A stretch of DNA of 39,662 bases from contig JAWXTY010000021.1 of assembly GCA_044433115.1 (NCBI GenBank), forward strand, positions 1 to 39,662. The letters are read 5' to 3'. Within the stretch, counting starts at the first letter, position 1. Every line of letters begins with the position of its first letter. Under the pieces are notes generated by a model. It searched no databases. It was not told the DNA's origin and saw nothing but the letters and a program-made list of their open reading frames with translations. Positions 30,084-39,578 of the stretch are shown in pieces. The translations under genes were made by a program, and so were the position numbers. Origin of the DNA: CAKUIA01 sp044433115 (GTDB taxonomy: Bacteria > Verrucomicrobiota > Verrucomicrobiia > Opitutales > Intestinicryptomonadaceae).

Positions 30084-32255
30084 TTATTGATTGTTTTTGT
30101 CGATGAATTTTGCGATTTGTTTTAAGAAGATTTTTTTGTCGATATTGGCTTTTGTAAGATATAGATTTGCTCCGACTTTCATTCTTGTTTGCATATCGCT
30201 TTCGGAGTCTTTATAGGACAACAAAATGATTTTCATCTGGCTAAAATACTCTATTTGCCTTATGCGTTCGACTAGCTTAAAGCCGTTTAGCCTTGGCATA
30301 TCTATATCGCTAATTAGCAACTTATACTTATTCAACTTCAAGGCGTTAAGGGCATCTATACCATCTACAGCAGTGTCGACTGTATAGCCTTGTTCTCGCA
30401 ACAAAGTTGCAACTTTCTCTCGTATAGTCGTCGAGTCCTCTGCAATAAGTATATCTTTATTAGCACCTTGTGCGTTTTGCTCTCTATTGTCTTTAAGTGC
30501 ATTTGCAGCTATTGCTTGGCTATTTAAAACTACTATAGGCATTGAATTATTATCTATAGCGTAAGCCCAAACAGATGGAATTTTATCTAAAAACTTGTCG
30601 GCATCTCTCAAGACTAATTCTGCTTCGTTTAAAAATTCTTCGACTTCCAATGCTATAAATTCCTCGTGTAATTCCACAATCAACAAGTGTTTAAAGTCGC
30701 TTTGATTATCAATTTTACCCAACTGCAACGCCCTTTTAGTATCTATAATCCTTATATCTTTGCCTTGGAAATTCAGTATAGATTGATTTTTAAGCTCGGA
30801 CTTTTTAACACGCATCGTCTTATAAATTTTATCGAGTTCAAAGGCGTATAATTGATTATCTATACGCACGATAAGCACGTTTAGCAATGAACGAGTTATA
30901 GGCAAGCTCAAGCTAAAGGTAGTCCCCTCGCCCAAAGCCGAACTCAAGCTAACTTGCCCGCCTATTTCCTGCATAAAACTAGATACAACATCTAAGCCAA
31001 AGCCCCTGCCACTAATGTCGCTGATAGTCTCGCTCATAGAAAAATTAGGCAAGAACAAAAAGGCATAAATTTCAGTATCGCTCATCTTCTCGAGCGTTTG
31101 CATATCTGACAAATTCTTAGCTACAATGTGCTTCTTTAGTCGTTCTATATCAATACCTGCCCCATCGTCTTTGATATTTAGCAAGAACATAGAACGAGAG
31201 TGAAGTGCCTCTATAGAAATTGTTGCAGTCTCAGGTTTTCCAAGGGCTGTACGTATATAATCTTTTTCGACTCCGTGGTCGCAAGAGTTTCTAACTATGT
31301 GCATTATACAAGTTTCGAGCCTCTTCATAAACTTTCTATCGAGCATAGAGCTTTCGCCAGAAATTTTCAAATACATCTTCTTATTCAAAGACTTAGATAA
31401 ATCTCTAATCATTCTTGGCAGCGGGAAAAGTATATCCCTAATAGGACGCATAGTCGTTGAAAGTGCCTGACGCTGGAGTTGGTTATTTAAATCGCTATTT
31501 TTGTTAATGACTTCGAGAGCTAATTCTGAGTAATTCGAAAGCTTTTTAGTACTAGCTTCTAAGCCCTTCTTAAGCGTCTTAAGTGTTTCGAGTATCCTTT
31601 TTGTGCCACTTAGATTTTCGAGTTCTAAGATACAATTATCCAATTTAAAGATGGCATCTTGAGTATTAATCTTAATCTCTGAAAGTTCTTCTTGGGCTGA
31701 TTGTATACGTTTATTTTCGATTAGGCTCTCTTCTGTAATAGACAAAATCTTGCTTAAATATTCATAAGAAACCTTTGCAGAGTCGTCTTGAATATTGCTA
31801 GAGACTGGCTCAACTTTAGCGATTTTCGGCTCAACTAAATCAATTTCCTCGTTATTAGTAATTTTAGCTAAAAGCTCTATAAGTTTTGAGCTAGTTTCCT
31901 TGTTTTCATATTCAAATTTAAGTTTGCTCAGGCTTTTAATATAGTCGCCTGCCATCAAAATAACATCGAGAGCCTTAGAGCTTATCTCGGTTTTATGATT
32001 TATTACAGCCACAAAAAACTCTTCTACAGAGTGAGATAAATCCACCAAGTTTTGTAAATTTACAAGTTTGCAAGCCCCCTTTAAACTATGAAATGTACGC
32101 ATTAATTCATTTAATAACTTAGTGTCTTGAGGTGTTTTTTCTATAGAAATTAAAAGTTGCGAGATAGCGTCTGTGCGAGTTAAAACTTCCTCTAAGAATA
32201 ATTTCATTATAGAAGCGTCGCTTTGCAAATTTGTCTTATCGGGAAGCTTGCTCAT
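30084..32255 (-). CDS. cheA: CheA-type histidine kinase with C-terminal receiver domain
   Basis: The 723-residue hybrid kinase has an Hpt domain with phospho-acceptor His56 (FHSLKG), a long helical linker (about 160-260), the CheA dimerisation and ATPase region with N-box Asn323 (IVRNSCDHG), G1 DDGAGID (363-369) and G2 GRGFG (416-420), a CheW-like domain (about 455-590) and a receiver domain (about 600-720) with acidic Glu606-Asp607, Asp650 (ISDIDMPRLNG) and Lys702. Standard P2 CheY/CheB-docking is not apparent. The first ATG overlaps the CheW stop by four bases. CheA-receiver hybrids are typical of non-flagellar Che systems (type IV pili, development, c-di-GMP). No cheY, cheR or cheB lies nearby. 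Confidence 0.94.
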   Translation of the reverse strand: MSKLPDKTNLQSDASIMKLFLEEVLTRTDAISQLLISIEKTPQDTKLLNELMRTFHSLKGACKLVNLQNLVDLSHSVEEFFVAVINHKTEISSKALDVILMAGDYIKSLSKLKFEYENKETSSKLIELLAKITNNEEIDLVEPKIAKVEPVSSNIQDDSAKVSYEYLSKILSITEESLIENKRIQSAQEELSEIKINTQDAIFKLDNCILELENLSGTKRILETLKTLKKGLEASTKKLSNYSELALEVINKNSDLNNQLQRQALSTTMRPIRDILFPLPRMIRDLSKSLNKKMYLKISGESSMLDRKFMKRLETCIMHIVRNSCDHGVEKDYIRTALGKPETATISIEALHSRSMFLLNIKDDGAGIDIERLKKHIVAKNLSDMQTLEKMSDTEIYAFLFLPNFSMSETISDISGRGFGLDVVSSFMQEIGGQVSLSSALGEGTTFSLSLPITRSLLNVLIVRIDNQLYAFELDKIYKTMRVKKSELKNQSILNFQGKDIRIIDTKRALQLGKIDNQSDFKHLLIVELHEEFIALEVEEFLNEAELVLRDADKFLDKIPSVWAYAIDNNSMPIVVLNSQAIAANALKDNREQNAQGANKDILIAEDSTTIREKVATLLREQGYTVDTAVDGIDALNALKLNKYKLLISDIDMPRLNGFKLVERIRQIEYFSQMKIILLSYKDSESDMQTRMKVGANLYLTKANIDKKIFLKQIAKFIDKNNQ

Positions 32256-32728
32256 AGATAATTCCTTTCGAGGGCGTTTGTCAATAGTTCTAAGTCCAAG
32301 ATAGTGTAAGACTTAGCCCTACTTGTTATATTCGCAACTCTAAATACTGATATGCTAGATATTGCACTAAACTCTTCGTCCTCGTCGCTAATAACATCTT
32401 CAGCGTCGCTAAGGTGATGAATATCGTCTATTAAAAAGGCGAGCTTTGCAGAATTACTCTTACACAAAATCAGCTTTTTCTCGTCTAAATTTTCCTCTAC
32501 AAAAAAGTTGCTCTCATCTAAATTCAATAGCTTTGCCAAATTTAGAATTATACAAAGGTCGCCATTGATGTTCGCAATTCCGAGTATGCAAGTCGTCGCC
32601 TTATGAGGCAGTCTGTGTATATAGTTTGTCGTTCCCAATTCTATGACATCTTTTATGTCAAAGGCAAGAAGCTCTTTTGCACTTTCAAAGAGTAGATACT
32701 TGCCTTTATTGTCTGTATTTTCTGGCAT
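32252..32728 (-). CDS. cheW: CheW-type coupling protein
   Basis: The 158-residue protein has the CheW fold pattern: YLLFESAKELLAFDIKDVIEL, IHRLPHKATTCILGIANINGDLCII, and LAFLIDDIHHLSDAEDV. It links the receptor to CheA. It is slightly diverged, with an acidic insert (EDVISDEDEEFS). It starts one base after the receptor's stop and overlaps cheA by four, so the three genes form one operon. Confidence 0.9.
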   Translation of the reverse strand: MPENTDNKGKYLLFESAKELLAFDIKDVIELGTTNYIHRLPHKATTCILGIANINGDLCIILNLAKLLNLDESNFFVEENLDEKKLILCKSNSAKLAFLIDDIHHLSDAEDVISDEDEEFSAISSISVFRVANITSRAKSYTILDLELLTNALERNYL

Positions 32729-32729
32729 A

Positions 32730-34931
32730 CTAGTATTTAGATGAGAATTTAGAAATTTCGTGAGTAATTTGCTCTATGGCAAAGTTTAGCTCACGCCTTA
32801 AATCTATGAATTGCCTATAGAGCAAACTCGCCTGCTTTGCGTTATTGTCGAGCAAAGATATAGTCTCTTTTAGCTGAGCTTTCCTTAAATTTTGCGAATA
32901 TAGCGAGTCGTTTATCTTATGCACTTCAGGCAGTATATTATCTATACTTAGAGTCGTATTTTCTATACTTGGGTTAAGCTTTGCAAAGTCTTTTTTGATT
33001 TTATCAATTTGTTCGCTGAACTTAAGTATTTGCTCTATAGCCACAAAGGACGACTCTAGCAAGTCTCGAATAATCAAAGCAACCTCCTTTGAATATTCAT
33101 TTACAAGCTTTGCAAGTATTGCAATCTCCTTAGATATTTTAGAGAAGCTATCCGACTTTTCCTTAGACTTTTTCGCCTCTATAGATGTATTTATACTCAA
33201 TAAATTTGCCTGAGATATTATCTTAGAAATTTGATTTAAGCAATTCAAAGCACTCTTTGCCCTATCCTTAATTAGCTTTACTCTATTGAGAAGTTTTAGG
33301 GCATTTTCGCTAATATCTTCAATGCTCTTAAAGCTATTTTCTATTAGAGTCTTTTCCTCTTTTGCCAATATAGAAGCTCTTTTTAGGGACTTAGAAAGTT
33401 CTTCTACTGAGTCTTTTATGTTGGCAGAAGTATCGTTTATTTGATTTAAAGAACGACTAATTTCGCCTATATGAGAGTCGAAGTGCTTTGTGCTATGTTC
33501 ATAATCAGTAGAGACTGTAGTCAATTTTTCTGCAGTATCTATAAGTTGATTATTCGCAGTTTTAGAGTGCATTACCGTAGAAGATATTTTTGAGGACAAG
33601 AGTGATACTGCATTTATCAGCTTTACACTTTCGTCTTTGCTTTGCTTAATTTCTGGTATCTGCAAGTGAAGCTTTCCCTCGTAAATATTTTGTACAGCCT
33701 GAGTGGTTCTATTCAATCTTTTAGTGTAATAAGAAAATATCAAGCAAGCAAATATGAAAACTATAAAAGCAAGTACAATTTCATTTATAGCATTCATTTG
33801 AGATTTTTCGCCAAAGTTATATAGCTCATCTTCTGGCACTATTTGAATTAATTGCCAATCGAGTTCCTTAAGTAGAGTAAAACTTATTATATAACGCTTT
33901 TTGCTATTTGCGTCTGTGTATTCTATAAAGTTATCTTGCACTTTATCGCCTCTGGCAATGAGTCTTAGTATATCTCTATACAAGGTGCTATAGGAGGAAA
34001 AGTTTGTTTGTTGAGCTAAATCTTCATCTCTAATTAGCCTACCATTTTTGTAGCGTAAAAAGGAAGTATTAAACTTATTTTCAGCATTTAGATACAAGTC
34101 GTCTATAGAGGCTGTAGATATGTTCACATCTAGGGTATTTGCAACAATCTTGCCTGTGTTATTAAGTAGAAAGAAATTGCCATTTGGTGATTTCTTAAAA
34201 GACTCTAAGCTATTAAATAGATAGTATAAACTCTTGTAGAATGCGACTTCGCCCACAAATTTATCGTTCAAGATGATAGGACTTATATATTCTATATGCA
34301 AGTTTACGTTTTCAAAAGATGGGTCGGAAGTATATATAGATTTATCGCCTAAATTTGTGTAGCGATTTTTAATGCTGGCATAGTGTTCTCTGCTTTCAAT
34401 TTCCTTTAGAGGTTCTATATCAACAAATTCTCCTGCCCTTTTAAGACGCATTAGAAATCTGCCATTTTCAGTTTCTGTAACCCAAGAGTCTATGTAATCT
34501 ACTATATTATTGTTTTGGTAGTCATAGGCATCATAAAAATCTGTAGAGAGCTTATTTGCGTCAGCTTGCAATTCCATTAGGGAATTATAATTCTTTTCGT
34601 CATTGCCATCTGCATTAATTTCATAAGCTAAGCTTATTGCAGAAAAGTCTCTAAAACTCTTTAAGATAGAATTTAAATAAGCTACGCTCTCTGCCCTTTT
34701 GCCAAAGAGAGATTCTGCAAGCACGTCAGCTGAGACTTCTAAGAGGGTAATAGTTGTAGTGGAATTTTTAGAAATAGCCAAGCTTGCATTATTTGTATTT
34801 GCGACAAAAGAGTCTTTTGTCAGCTCTTTTAACTGAGCCATTTCCTGCTTGGAATTGTGCATAGTCAACAAAGCCATACTCGCAATAATTGGCAATACAA
34901 AATAAAAGAATATTTTAAATTTTAAAGTCAT
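32730..34931 (-). CDS. Chemoreceptor-like protein with Cache sensor and diverged signalling tip
   Basis: The 733-residue protein has TM1 (about 6-24), a large periplasmic region (about 30-380) resembling a double Cache sensor, TM2 (381-402), a HAMP-like linker and a long coiled coil. The conserved receptor tip is recognisable at 577-608 (NLLSINTSIEAKKSKEKSDSF, read in part) but altered: where most receptors have EAARAGEQGRGF this one has EAKKSKEKSDSF, so the usual Arg and Gly-rich turn are lost. I see no clear methylation sites, and no CheR or CheB is encoded here. It is the first gene of the operon and likely senses a periplasmic ligand. Confidence 0.85.
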   Translation of the reverse strand: MTLKFKIFFYFVLPIIASMALLTMHNSKQEMAQLKELTKDSFVANTNNASLAISKNSTTTITLLEVSADVLAESLFGKRAESVAYLNSILKSFRDFSAISLAYEINADGNDEKNYNSLMELQADANKLSTDFYDAYDYQNNNIVDYIDSWVTETENGRFLMRLKRAGEFVDIEPLKEIESREHYASIKNRYTNLGDKSIYTSDPSFENVNLHIEYISPIILNDKFVGEVAFYKSLYYLFNSLESFKKSPNGNFFLLNNTGKIVANTLDVNISTASIDDLYLNAENKFNTSFLRYKNGRLIRDEDLAQQTNFSSYSTLYRDILRLIARGDKVQDNFIEYTDANSKKRYIISFTLLKELDWQLIQIVPEDELYNFGEKSQMNAINEIVLAFIVFIFACLIFSYYTKRLNRTTQAVQNIYEGKLHLQIPEIKQSKDESVKLINAVSLLSSKISSTVMHSKTANNQLIDTAEKLTTVSTDYEHSTKHFDSHIGEISRSLNQINDTSANIKDSVEELSKSLKRASILAKEEKTLIENSFKSIEDISENALKLLNRVKLIKDRAKSALNCLNQISKIISQANLLSINTSIEAKKSKEKSDSFSKISKEIAILAKLVNEYSKEVALIIRDLLESSFVAIEQILKFSEQIDKIKKDFAKLNPSIENTTLSIDNILPEVHKINDSLYSQNLRKAQLKETISLLDNNAKQASLLYRQFIDLRRELNFAIEQITHEISKFSSKY

Positions 34932-34944
34932 ATTTTAATCATAT

Positions 34945-34972
34945 ACTATAAGAGTTCTTTTCTAAGCTTCAA
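34945..34972 (-). promoter_or_regulatory. Possible promoter of the chemosensory operon
   Basis: On the minus strand TTGAAG (complement of 34967-34972), a 16-base spacer and TATAGT (complement of 34945-34950, five of six). The transcript would begin only a few bases before the ATG at 34931, giving an almost leaderless mRNA, so the call is tentative. Confidence 0.35.
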
Positions 34973-35010
34973 GCGTTTATTTTTTTTATTTGCATTTTAG
35001 GAAAAATCAC

Positions 35011-35039
35011 TTGCTCTTTTTTTTGCATTTTGGTCTAAT
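35011..35039 (+). promoter_or_regulatory. Possible promoter of recN-ftsK
   Basis: TTGCTC (35011-35016), a 17-base spacer and TCTAAT (35034-35039, five of six to TATAAT), with the ATG 21 bases beyond. I see no LexA-type operator, although recN is often SOS-controlled. No Shine-Dalgarno sequence is visible before recN. Confidence 0.35.
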
Positions 35040-35060
35040 AATTATGTATTTTTATAAATA

Positions 35061-36725
35061 ATGATTAGCACTTTGTATATAGAGAATTTGGCGTTGGTAA
35101 ATAAAGCTCAAGTAGATTTTGAAAGGGGCTTTAGCACTCTAACTGGCGAAACAGGAGCAGGTAAAAGCGTTTTATTAAAGGCAATATCCTTGCTATCTGG
35201 AGGTAGGGCAACAAAAGAAATCATCAAGCAAGGCGAAAGCTATTGTAGCGTACAGGCTATTTTATACTTTGCTTCTTGCGAGAAAATCGACGCTCTTTTA
35301 GAGTCTTTGGGCATAAACTTATGCGAAGAGAATACTTTAGTTATATCTCGTTCTATATTTTTAGATAAGGCTGCAAAATGCACTGTAAATGGAACATTGA
35401 CTCCTCTTTCTAGCTTGGCGAAATTGGGCGAATTTTGGGTAGATTTCCATGGGGCTGGCGAGCCTCAAAAACTTTTTAGCACAAAAACTCAGCTAAATCT
35501 CTTGGATAAATACGCCCACATCGAAGATATTTTAGAGCAGTATCTCAATCTATATAAAGAGTACGATTTAATAGCCAAAAAGATTGAAACTCTCTTAAGT
35601 AGCGAAAAGCTCAGCGAGGACGAAAAGGATTATCTTGGAACTCAAATATCTAATATAGAAGCATTAAACCCAAGTATGCAAAGCTTAGACGAGCTTGAAG
35701 AGAAGTTCAAATTGGCTAAATTTCAATCGGAGATAGTAGAAAATTCTGCAGGGATTTACAATATCATAGAAGAAGAAAATGGGGTATCTATGGAAATTGC
35801 AAAGGCTTATAGATTGTCATTGTCGCTCTGTGATTGCTCAGATTTAGCTCAGCAACTTTCAGATAGACTAAACTCTATAAATATAGAACTTTCAGACATT
35901 GCTCAAAGCTACCAAGAACTCATCGACTCGACTTCTATATCAGAAGAAGAAATTTCAGCTGTAAACGAAAAAATGGCTCTATACTTGTCCTTATCTCGTA
36001 AATATGGGGCAAGTGCTGAGAATATCTTAGAAGCTCTCAGCAAAATGAAATCAAAGCTAGAACTGCATAGCGATGTAGACTCTAGCGTGGCAAGCCTTAA
36101 AGATGATATGCAAAAGCTAGAAGCCAAGATGAAAATTTTAGCAGACAAGATTTTTGACAAACGCCTCAGTGCCTCTAAGAAATTAGAAAAGCAAACCTTA
36201 GCATTATTATCTAAGTTAGGATTTAAAAAGGCGAAATTCGCTATATATATAGAAAGAGAAAAAGGATTTAGCATAAATGCAGGTAGCACTTGTGAATTTA
36301 TGTTCTCTGCAAACGCAGGGCAAGAATTATTGCCTCTTGCAAAGGTTGCCTCTAGTGGCGAGTTAGCGAGAGTTATGCTTGCATTAAAGACATCTTTTGC
36401 AAATGCAGACGAAACGCCTCTTTTAGTATTCGACGAAGTTGACTCTAATGTAGGTGGCGAAATTGGAGCTCAAGTTGGTATAGAGCTAAAGAATTTATCG
36501 AAGGAGCATCAAGTGCTTTGTGTAACTCACCTAGCCCAAGTTGCAGCCCTTGCAGACAATCATTACTTTGTAGATAAAACTCAAAAAGACGATAGCACTA
36601 GCGTAAAGATAAGTCTATTTGAAAGAGATAGCAAAGAGCGAGTCTTGGAACTAGCTAGAATGTTAGGGGACAGAAATTCAAGTTCAGCTATAGCTCACGC
36701 AGAAGTATTATTACAACAATCTTAG
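35061..36725 (+). CDS. recN: DNA repair protein RecN
   Basis: RecN is an SMC-like ATPase that holds DNA ends together during double-strand-break repair. The 554-residue protein has Walker A GETGAGKS (29-36), two long coiled-coil arms (about 150-380), the ABC signature ASSGELARVML near 428 and Walker B LLVFDEVDSNVGG near 452, then a D-loop and VTHLAQVAA. Length is typical (553 in E. coli). The stop is ten bases before ftsK, so the two form an operon. Confidence 0.97.
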   Translation: MISTLYIENLALVNKAQVDFERGFSTLTGETGAGKSVLLKAISLLSGGRATKEIIKQGESYCSVQAILYFASCEKIDALLESLGINLCEENTLVISRSIFLDKAAKCTVNGTLTPLSSLAKLGEFWVDFHGAGEPQKLFSTKTQLNLLDKYAHIEDILEQYLNLYKEYDLIAKKIETLLSSEKLSEDEKDYLGTQISNIEALNPSMQSLDELEEKFKLAKFQSEIVENSAGIYNIIEEENGVSMEIAKAYRLSLSLCDCSDLAQQLSDRLNSINIELSDIAQSYQELIDSTSISEEEISAVNEKMALYLSLSRKYGASAENILEALSKMKSKLELHSDVDSSVASLKDDMQKLEAKMKILADKIFDKRLSASKKLEKQTLALLSKLGFKKAKFAIYIEREKGFSINAGSTCEFMFSANAGQELLPLAKVASSGELARVMLALKTSFANADETPLLVFDEVDSNVGGEIGAQVGIELKNLSKEHQVLCVTHLAQVAALADNHYFVDKTQKDDSTSVKISLFERDSKERVLELARMLGDRNSSSAIAHAEVLLQQS

Positions 36726-36735
36726 GAAAATTTTA

Positions 36736-39384
36736 ATGGCAAAAAAATCAGATAAAACCCAAAATCAAACAAAGAAGGCAAAGACCCTAGAAATTCAAGA
36801 CCCCTTGGGCAAGAGACGTCCACTACTGGGGGCTTTCTTGCTATTTGTGTCTATATTATTAATATTGGCAAGCATAGACTATGCAGTTGCCCAAGATATA
36901 TTTTTTGCAGACTCTTTCTTTAACTTTTTAACATCTACTACAGAAGTCGACTCGAGAAATATCTGTGGCAAAGTTGGAGCAACTATAACATCAATGGGGC
37001 TTTGGCTCTTTGGTGTAGCCTATTTTATGATAGTTGCCTTTGTGTTCTACACTAGCTTATTCTGCTTTAGACGCAGCCCAAGGCTCTTGCCTTTAACGCT
37101 AAAAATTGCTATGCCCCTTGCTGTAATTTCTATGGCAATGAGTGCTGCTATTCTACAGAGAGCATTGAATATGGAGGCAAATTTCGAGAGTTTTTCTAGT
37201 GCATATTTTAGAAATGGCTGGGGAGGTATCATCGCCCTACATAGCTTTGAGGACTTGCTATTTTCGCTAATAAATGTAACAGGCTCTTTGATATTGTTCC
37301 TTGGTATATACTTTGTGTGCCTAGTATTAATCTTTGTAGAAAACCCAAAGAACCTATGCGAAGATTTATCTGTATATGCCAAGAAATCGCCAAGTTTTAT
37401 GGGGAGAATTTTAGGCAAGTTCTTTGGCGTACTCTTTATTCCATTTAAAAAGAAGCCTAAGGTTGTTGAGCTAGAAAGCGACGACATTTTGCTATCTCCT
37501 TCTGGCAAAGAAGAAATTAAGATTAAGACTTCTCGAAAGAAAAAGGCTAAGGCTGAAGAAGTACTAAGTAGCCCTACTCAAGAAGATACAAAAGATGTAA
37601 AGGAAGAAAAAGAAGAAGGAATTTCTGCCCCCCAAGAAGAAGCTCAAGAAATTCAAGAACAAGAGCCTCAAGTAAAAATTAGCCCCTTGTCTTTTGGAAA
37701 TGATGAGGATAAAGAGCTAAGCCCTGAAGAAATTGCATCTCTAAAGAAAATCGACGAGCCTATAAAATCTATATCTGGCTCTAAGCCAAGCAAGGACTCT
37801 TCTTTAAAAATAGAGCGTTACGAGCAAGAAAAGGTAAAAGCCCCTCAAATACCTCAAAAGAAAGGCGACTATATCTTCCCTCCTCTAAGTCTACTAAAGG
37901 CTGCCCCTCCTGAAAAAGAAGAGGATACTGAGGACTATCAATCTATGATGGATAACATCATTGCAGCTTTCGACTCTTTTAAGATAAAAGTAGAGCAAGC
38001 AGGCGTGTATCAAGGACCAGTTATTACTCGCTACGAGCTTCGCCCTGCAAAGGGAGTTAGAGTTAGCAAGATTGCAAGCCTAGAAAAAGACTTAGCCCTA
38101 GCCCTAGAAGCATTTAAGGTGCGTATCATAGCTCCTGTTCCTGGTAAGGGAACTATAGGGGTGGAAGTGCCTAATAAGAAGAGGTCGGCTGTCTATATGA
38201 GAGATATACTTGAGTCGCCTCAGTGGCTTGAGTCTAAGGCTGAGATACCTATAGTCTTGGGTAAAGACGTAGAAGGCAGAGCAATAGTAGAGGACTTAGC
38301 TAAGATGCCTCACGCTCTTGTAGCAGGTTCAACTGGTAGTGGTAAGAGTGTGTGCGTAAATGCAATTATCGCTTCCCTTTGCTATAAGTATACACCAGAG
38401 GAGTTGCGTTTTATAATGATAGACCCAAAAATCGTGGAGTTTAAAGCTTATAATACTCTACCTCATATGCTTGTGCCAGTTGTAACTGATGCACAAAAAG
38501 CCCCATCTGCACTGAAGTGGTTGCTAACTGAAATGACTGAGCGTTATAAGGTGCTAAGTGCTTGTAATGTAAAGAATGTTGCCTCATTTAATGCTAAGAT
38601 TGCAAAGGAAGAACTAGAAGCTAAAAAGGCTAAGGCTCTTGAAGCTCTTATGAGTTTTGAAGAACGCCAAGCTTTAGAGGAAGCTCGACAAGAAATAGAA
38701 GAAGAGATAGAAGCAGATGTGCTAATTCCTAAAAAGAAATATCCATTTATAGTATGTATCATCGACGAGCTTGCAGCCCTAATGGCTATAGCTAAAAAGG
38801 AAGTTGAAGTAACTATAGTACGCCTCACTCAAGAAGCTCGTGCAGCTGGCATACACTTGATTTTAGCGACGCAAAGACCATCTACTGACATTATTACAGG
38901 CGTTATCAAAGCGAACTTGCCAGTGCGTATTGCATTCAAAGTTACCTCCCTTGTAGATAGTAGAACTATTCTCGACACAAAGGGAGCTGAAACTCTCATT
39001 GGTAAGGGCGATATGCTATTTGTTCCTCCTGGTTCATCTGACTTAATAAGGGCTCAAGGGGCGTTTATGACTGAAGACGAAACTAATGATATAGTTGAAT
39101 TTCTAAAGTGTAATGGCGAACCTGAATATGTTGAAGAGGTTCAATCTCAAATCGATGCAGGTGTAGATGGCGAAGCTGAAGGTGATGGCAAGGACTATGG
39201 CGACGTTATGGTAAATAAGGCTATAGAAATCATACGCATAAACCAAAAAGCAAGCGTATCCCTACTGCAACGCAAACTATCTATAGGCTACGGCAGAGCC
39301 TCAAGGATTATCGACATACTCGAAGACGAAGGTATGATAGGTGCAGACCAAGGACCAAACAAACAAAGAGACATATATCTTTAA
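36736..39384 (+). CDS. ftsK: DNA translocase FtsK/SpoIIIE
   Basis: FtsK pumps DNA at the division septum and helps resolve chromosome dimers. The 882-residue protein has about four N-terminal membrane helices (29-200), an acidic and Lys/Glu-rich linker (about 245-375), the motor with Walker A GSTGSGKS (531-538) and Walker B IVCIIDELA (672-680), and a C-terminal winged-helix gamma domain (about 820-882) ending GPNKQRDIYL. The motor has a Lys/Glu/Ala-rich stretch (about 620-662) just before Walker B. A Shine-Dalgarno AGGAAAA precedes the ATG. Coupled to recN and followed by a strong terminator. Confidence 0.97.
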   Translation: MAKKSDKTQNQTKKAKTLEIQDPLGKRRPLLGAFLLFVSILLILASIDYAVAQDIFFADSFFNFLTSTTEVDSRNICGKVGATITSMGLWLFGVAYFMIVAFVFYTSLFCFRRSPRLLPLTLKIAMPLAVISMAMSAAILQRALNMEANFESFSSAYFRNGWGGIIALHSFEDLLFSLINVTGSLILFLGIYFVCLVLIFVENPKNLCEDLSVYAKKSPSFMGRILGKFFGVLFIPFKKKPKVVELESDDILLSPSGKEEIKIKTSRKKKAKAEEVLSSPTQEDTKDVKEEKEEGISAPQEEAQEIQEQEPQVKISPLSFGNDEDKELSPEEIASLKKIDEPIKSISGSKPSKDSSLKIERYEQEKVKAPQIPQKKGDYIFPPLSLLKAAPPEKEEDTEDYQSMMDNIIAAFDSFKIKVEQAGVYQGPVITRYELRPAKGVRVSKIASLEKDLALALEAFKVRIIAPVPGKGTIGVEVPNKKRSAVYMRDILESPQWLESKAEIPIVLGKDVEGRAIVEDLAKMPHALVAGSTGSGKSVCVNAIIASLCYKYTPEELRFIMIDPKIVEFKAYNTLPHMLVPVVTDAQKAPSALKWLLTEMTERYKVLSACNVKNVASFNAKIAKEELEAKKAKALEALMSFEERQALEEARQEIEEEIEADVLIPKKKYPFIVCIIDELAALMAIAKKEVEVTIVRLTQEARAAGIHLILATQRPSTDIITGVIKANLPVRIAFKVTSLVDSRTILDTKGAETLIGKGDMLFVPPGSSDLIRAQGAFMTEDETNDIVEFLKCNGEPEYVEEVQSQIDAGVDGEAEGDGKDYGDVMVNKAIEIIRINQKASVSLLQRKLSIGYGRASRIIDILEDEGMIGADQGPNKQRDIYL

Positions 39385-39412
39385 AAAAAGGCTGGGCAAC
39401 CAGCCTTTTTTT
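39383..39412 (+). terminator. Strong terminator after ftsK
   Basis: A run of seven A, then GGCTGG, a four-base loop GCAA, CCAGCC and a long T-run (39400-39413). It overlaps the last base pairs of the ftsK stop and is immediately followed by the heptamer repeat block. Confidence 0.95.
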
Positions 39413-39414
39413 TT

Positions 39415-39511
39415 AGTGGACAGCATTTTCAGTGGACAGTGGACAGCATTTTCAGTGGACAGTGGACAGTGGACAGCGTCTTTCAGTGGACAGTGGACAG
39501 TGGACAGTGGA
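39415..39511 (+). repeat. CAGTGGA heptamer array with 9- and 10-base spacers
   Basis: GTGGACA units occur singly, then in twos, threes and fours, separated by GCATTTTCA (twice) and GCGTCTTTCA. The spacers are variants of GCTTTTTCA, whose reverse complement separates the inverted units at 17399-17446. The array leads into the core at 39512 in the same orientation as 17056-17312. Confidence 0.92.
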
Positions 39512-39578
39512 CAGCGAGCTTTCAGGGGAGCTTAATATCTCTAGCTTTTAGCGTTCCATTTATAGCTTATAAGAAAAT
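39512..39578 (+). repeat. Core segment of composite repeat, copy 2
   Basis: The core begins CAGCGAGCTTTCAGGGGAG and matches 17161-17198 at 31 of the first 38 positions, then shows weaker similarity with a shared ATAAGAAA near its end. It links the CAGTGGA array to the CTTTGAR array. Confidence 0.85.

Noticed and set aside
39341..39535. Open frame through the end of ftsK and the repeat array (about 64 residues)
   Set aside because: Its sequence is the translated GTGGACA repeat plus out-of-frame ftsK; no start signal or family support.
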